DNA of 64,000 nt, from positions 310,001 to 374,000 of the forward strand of contig NZ_JAINFL010000002.1 in NCBI RefSeq assembly GCF_022458895.1, in the 5' to 3' direction. Under the pieces are notes generated by a model, which was not told the DNA's origin, did no database searches, and saw only the letters and a list, made by a program, of their open reading frames with translations. The DNA is from Roseihalotalea indica (GTDB taxonomy: Bacteria > Bacteroidota > Bacteroidia > Cytophagales > Cyclobacteriaceae). Of this stretch, positions 60,816-64,000 are shown piece after piece. How positions within the stretch are numbered: position 1 is the first letter of the stretch; every line of letters begins with the position of its first letter. Position numbers and translations under genes: made by a program.

Positions 60816-62498
60816 ATGAAATTACGATATTATACACCCTTATTGCTGATATTCTTTCTCGTACTGGGTTGCACCAATCTGGATGAAAAGTGGTACGATA
60901 AGGTAGTACCCGAAACGTTCTACCAGAGTGAAGAAAATATTAAAGCGGCACTGTACCGCCCTTTTACCCACGCTCGCTGGTATGTAGAAAACGACCGCTG
61001 GCGAGTGCAGGAATATACCGCTGATCATTTTGCTATTACCACCAAAGGCCGGCATTGGTACAACGGAGGCGAAAACGAGCGCTACCATTACCACCGCTGG
61101 ACAGTAGAGGATAACTGGATATGGCAAACCTGGCGCGGCACCTTAATGGGAGTTGCTTTGGCCCTGGATACCAAGCAGGATCTGGAAAAACTTAATTACG
61201 AGCAGTTTGCACTAACGCAAGCCGACAAAGATGACCACGTTAACCAGTTAAACTCGCTCATTGCTTTCTTTTACCTAAGAGGACTGGATTTTTTCGGTGG
61301 TCTACCTATTTTCACCTCTCTGGATCAGGAAAACCTACCCCGAAATACCGAACAGGAAACCTTCGACCATATTGAGACTCTTTTGCTAGAAGCCATTGAC
61401 AAGCTTCCCATGAAAGAAGCAGGGCAGGCAGAAGAGGGCGCTATTAAGCGGGCTGCCGCTGCGGCCATGCTGGCTCGATTATATTTAAACGCCGAAGCCT
61501 ATATCGGGCAGCCTATGTATGCCGAATGCGCTCAGATTTGCCAGGATATTATAGATAACAAATACGGCGCTTACGAACTGGACGCTGACTGGTTTGGCCC
61601 ATTTGATTTTTACAATAATGAGTCGCCTGAAGTCATCTGGTCTATGCCCTCAGAGTTTACCAAGCTGGAATACAACTGGTTTTACGCCAATTTTTATCAT
61701 TACAACACCCGCTTTTACTTTGACATTGATCAGGGGAACAACAACGGGGCGCATCTGCAGCCCTCCCGTAAACCCGACAGCACGCTATACACTCAGGAGT
61801 TTAAGCTAGGCTCGCCGTACGAAAAGTTTGATGACGGAGACTTCAGAAAAGAACCTTACGCCTACTTGGGAGGCGGCCGTTACGAAGGTATGTTTCTGGT
61901 GGGCGATCAGATATCTCCGATCACCGGAGAGCCTTCACTGGGCACTGAAGAATACAAAGATGAATTAATTGTGTTTGACGACCGAGTAGGCCGATTCTCC
62001 GAAGTAGGACCTGATAAAAACTATAGTTCGGTAGACCAGCTTCCCTCAAAAATGTCGGAAGGTGAGGAGAATTCCGGTGTACGCCTGGTGAAAGTGCCTA
62101 TTCCCTCCAGTGCCGATGATAACCTGCGTTGGGGCGGTGACCATGTAGTGATCCGACTGGCTGAAGTTTACTATATGCTGGCCGAATGCCAGTGGCGAGC
62201 CGGTAACCAGGCAGAAGCCGCCATGCTTATTAACCAGGTACGCCAGCGTAACTTCCCAGAGGGGAATGACCCTAACCCGGCAACCGCTCAAAATCTGGAT
62301 GAATATAGAATGCTGGACGAATGGGGAATAGAGTTTATTGGAGAGGGCAGAAGACGGACTGATCTGATCCGGTGGAATAAGTTTACTACCGAATCCTGGT
62401 GGGATCATGAACCGTCTCAAGAGCATTTAAGACGTTTCCCCGTTCCATTACAAGCCATTTCCGGAAACAATAATCTGGTTCAGAACCCAGGATACTAA
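60816..62498 (+). CDS. SusD/RagB-type glycan-binding lipoprotein
   Basis: 560 residues. Lipobox VLGC at Cys19 then TNLDEKWYD. SusD-type helical TPR core with LDFFGGLPIFTSLDQENLPRNTEQETFDHIETLLLEAIDKLP and AAAAAMLARLYLNAEAY; C-terminal RagB/SusD domain VVIRLAEVYYMLAECQWRAGN, ending ERRTD-like (GEGRRRTDLIRWN). It binds glycan on the surface and caps SusC. No glycosidases lie next to it in the window, so the substrate cannot be predicted. Confidence 0.96.
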   Translation: MKLRYYTPLLLIFFLVLGCTNLDEKWYDKVVPETFYQSEENIKAALYRPFTHARWYVENDRWRVQEYTADHFAITTKGRHWYNGGENERYHYHRWTVEDNWIWQTWRGTLMGVALALDTKQDLEKLNYEQFALTQADKDDHVNQLNSLIAFFYLRGLDFFGGLPIFTSLDQENLPRNTEQETFDHIETLLLEAIDKLPMKEAGQAEEGAIKRAAAAAMLARLYLNAEAYIGQPMYAECAQICQDIIDNKYGAYELDADWFGPFDFYNNESPEVIWSMPSEFTKLEYNWFYANFYHYNTRFYFDIDQGNNNGAHLQPSRKPDSTLYTQEFKLGSPYEKFDDGDFRKEPYAYLGGGRYEGMFLVGDQISPITGEPSLGTEEYKDELIVFDDRVGRFSEVGPDKNYSSVDQLPSKMSEGEENSGVRLVKVPIPSSADDNLRWGGDHVVIRLAEVYYMLAECQWRAGNQAEAAMLINQVRQRNFPEGNDPNPATAQNLDEYRMLDEWGIEFIGEGRRRTDLIRWNKFTTESWWDHEPSQEHLRRFPVPLQAISGNNNLVQNPGY

Positions 62499-62518
62499 AG
62501 CTAATACTTTCTAATCAC

Positions 62519-62567
62519 TTCCTCATCAGGGAGCATCCTTTTGCTTTCTGATGAGGATAATTTTTTG
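62519..62567 (+). terminator. Terminator of the susCD operon
   Basis: The perfect 9-bp stem CCTCATCAG/CTGATGAGG (62521-62529 and 62548-62556) is followed by ATAATTTTTT, 20 bp after the susD stop. Confidence 0.85.
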
Positions 62568-62652
62568 CCTTATGCACACAAATTTTTAAAACTAGCACCA
62601 TCAAAGTGTTATTTCCTCAAACTCTCTGACGAACAAACGTATAGAGAAACAA

Positions 62653-62862
62653 TCAGGCCATCATTTTACTTTTTCTGCGTCTGACGTATAAAGTAAACAA
62701 TACCCCCACCGCTATTCCCGCAATAAATACCAGAAATAGCAAAAATGCACTGGAGCTTTCTATGTGCCAGAATAAAAAGTTAACCGATACCCGGGCCATA
62801 TTCTGGAAAATAAAAAGTAACATCAATCCTAAAAGGATTAATACGAAGACCAATTTGTACAT
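62653..62862 (-). CDS. LapA-like small membrane protein (DUF1049)
   Basis: 69 residues from the ATG at 62862. Two hydrophobic helices (YKLVFVLILLGLMLLFIFQNM and FLLFLVFIAGIAVGVLFTLYV) separated by ARVSVNFLFWHIESSSA, then a basic end RRRKSKM. The layout and the QN-x(n)-V-V-N-F-LFW motif fit the LapA/DUF1049 family of small inner-membrane proteins associated with lipopolysaccharide assembly. Monocistronic. Confidence 0.82.
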   Translation of the reverse strand: MYKLVFVLILLGLMLLFIFQNMARVSVNFLFWHIESSSAFLLFLVFIAGIAVGVLFTLYVRRRKSKMMA

Positions 62863-63197
62863 AAGCAAAAAAATTAAACTTTCTTCTTAGACGGAAAAAC
62901 AAGACTTAAGTCACGAATAAATAGCCATTTTTTAATATCTGACTGGTCTAGCTGATCCGACAATCATTTTTATTACTTACCAAAAAGAACACTTTTTCTA
63001 CTATTCAGTTGAACTTCAGCAGATGACATGCCGTATGCTTTCAGGGGTTGGTATCATTATTGACCTGACTTACTTGGCTTTAGTCGTCTGAATTACTGTA
63101 ATTTGCACTGAAAAATCCTGCTTGCTGAGCAACGGATTATTATTTTACTAAGAAAGGAAGCACCAACACTGCTTCAGGGAGAACTCGCCGGACACAC
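62863..63197. other. Gap between the LapA-like gene and the RND gene
   Basis: No gene. TTGGCTTTAG... GTAATTTGCA (63070-63105) is a weak promoter candidate for the downstream gene. Nothing else is recognised. Confidence 0.4.
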
Positions 63198-64000
63198 ATG
63201 TGGATTAAGCTTGCTCATTTTATTTTTCGGTTTCGTCTTGGATTAATGCTGCTACTGGCGGCTATCACACTATTTTTTGCTTCTAAAATCCCAGACCTTC
63301 AACTGAGCTACGATTATATAGAAGCCGTACCTTCCGACGACCCATCCATGATCTATTACCATCAGTTTAAAGAGCAGTTTGGAGAAGACGCCAATCTGAT
63401 GGTGATCGGCGTACAGGATACTACGCTCTATCAGGCTGATAACTTTCGGCGTTTCAAATATTTTAGCGATGAAATTTCCAAGCTGCCCGGAGTCAAATAC
63501 ACGGTTTCCCTGCCTCAGCTTCAAACCCTGCATAAGAATACCGAGACCAAGCAGTTTGAACTACAGCCTCTCTTCCCCTCCATCCCCGAAGAACAGGTTC
63601 AATTGGACAGTTTGCTGGATCTGGCCCGCCAACTGAAATTCTACAGTGGGCAGATTCTCAACGCGGAAAACGGAGCCACATTCATTTTAGTCGCCATTGA
63701 GAACAGCACGCTCAACTCTGACAAGCGTGAGCAGTTAGTGCCGGATATACAGCAATTGGGCGAGAGCTTTTCGGAGGTAACCGGTATTGAACTACACTAC
63801 GCGGGAATTCCCTTCGTCCGCACGGTGATGAATGGAAAAATTCGGGCTGAACTACAGATATTTCTAATCCTGTCGGTAGCCGTTACGGCGCTGATCCTGC
63901 TGTTCTTCTTTCGCTCCTGGGATGCCGTAGTTTTTCCGCTGATCGTCATTGGTGTAATGGTGGTATGGTCGGTAGGGACGTTGGCCTGGTTTGGCTATGA
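63198..64000 (+). CDS. RND/MMPL-type transporter, N-terminal part (cut by window end)
   Basis: 267 codons from the ATG at 63198, open to the window edge. An N-terminal membrane helix (FRLGLMLLLAAITLFFA) is followed by a periplasmic domain (YDYIEAVPSDDPSMIYYHQFKEQFGEDANLMVIGVQ; YAGIPFVRTVMNGKI), then membrane helices from about 215 (LQIFLILSVAVTALILLFFF; FPLIVIGVMVVWSVG). This matches the first half of an RND superfamily exporter of the MMPL/hopanoid-type. The substrate is unknown. Confidence 0.88.
   Translation, partial: MWIKLAHFIFRFRLGLMLLLAAITLFFASKIPDLQLSYDYIEAVPSDDPSMIYYHQFKEQFGEDANLMVIGVQDTTLYQADNFRRFKYFSDEISKLPGVKYTVSLPQLQTLHKNTETKQFELQPLFPSIPEEQVQLDSLLDLARQLKFYSGQILNAENGATFILVAIENSTLNSDKREQLVPDIQQLGESFSEVTGIELHYAGIPFVRTVMNGKIRAELQIFLILSVAVTALILLFFFRSWDAVVFPLIVIGVMVVWSVGTLAWFGY

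Noticed and set aside
1..64000. tRNA, rRNA, CRISPR, transposase or phage genes
   Set aside because: Reading both strands gave no tRNA T-arm pattern, regular spaced repeats, or mobile-element protein; absence is by eye only.

Overview
The window looks like a chromosomal segment of a Bacteroidota bacterium, most likely of the Cytophagales/Cytophagia type. Evidence: a gldD gliding-motility lipoprotein gene, a SusC/SusD pair under a FecI-type sigma factor and FecR, many short-lipobox lipoproteins, a hybrid sensor with a periplasmic sugar-binding-like domain, and promoters of the Bacteroidota type (TTG, about 21 nt, TAnnTTTG). No rRNA, tRNA, CRISPR array, phage gene or transposase was seen. Genes cut by the window ends are the hybrid sensor at 1-2167 and an RND/MMPL-type exporter at 63198-64000.

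Layout: (1) 1-8069, minus strand: hybrid sensor, a 29-residue membrane microprotein between two terminators, then an operon of TonB-dependent receptor, TPR protein, LytS-type kinase and LytTR regulator. (2) 8288-10179, plus: a small unknown protein and an exported metallo-beta-lactamase-fold protein. (3) 10441-25977: a sugar catabolic island. It has an ABC importer (ATPase, permease, two tandem paralogous binding lipoproteins), a Gfo/Idh/MocA dehydrogenase, an AT-rich unknown gene, a RuBisCO-like protein, a membrane acyltransferase on the opposite strand, a DUF1537-type kinase, an ApnO-type oxidoisomerase, an ApnL-type lactonase and a secreted esterase. Together the enzymes match the oxidative D-apiose/D-apionate route: apiose to apionolactone, apionate, 3-oxo-isoapionate, its 4-phosphate, then RuBisCO-like cleavage. 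(4) 26045-33911: a secreted unknown protein, a 1.3 kb gene-poor gap, six consecutive small lipoproteins and a ferritin-like DUF2383 protein. (5) 34033-47848, minus: M14 peptidase, sialidase-like BNR protein, Ohr, glutamate synthase gltD/gltB, recG and gldD. (6) 48073-55280: rfbB, a beta-barrel protein, glycyl-tRNA synthetase, MtfA-like peptidase, two unknown genes, and a unit of sigma factor with a C-terminal membrane segment, small acidic protein and MscS-like channel. (7) 55505-62498: FecI-like sigma, FecR, SusC with an STN domain, and SusD, with no linked enzymes. (8) 62653-64000: a LapA-like membrane protein and the start of an RND exporter.

The most notable item is the apiose/apionate island: it uses an ABC importer with duplicated binding proteins instead of a SusCD system, and carries a RuBisCO-like protein that keeps the carbamylation-site triad. 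Also notable are several promoters whose -7 box lies only 4-5 nt before the start codon, which implies leaderless mRNAs, and a self-tethered sigma factor. All assignments rest on reading the sequence and family knowledge; no database search was possible.
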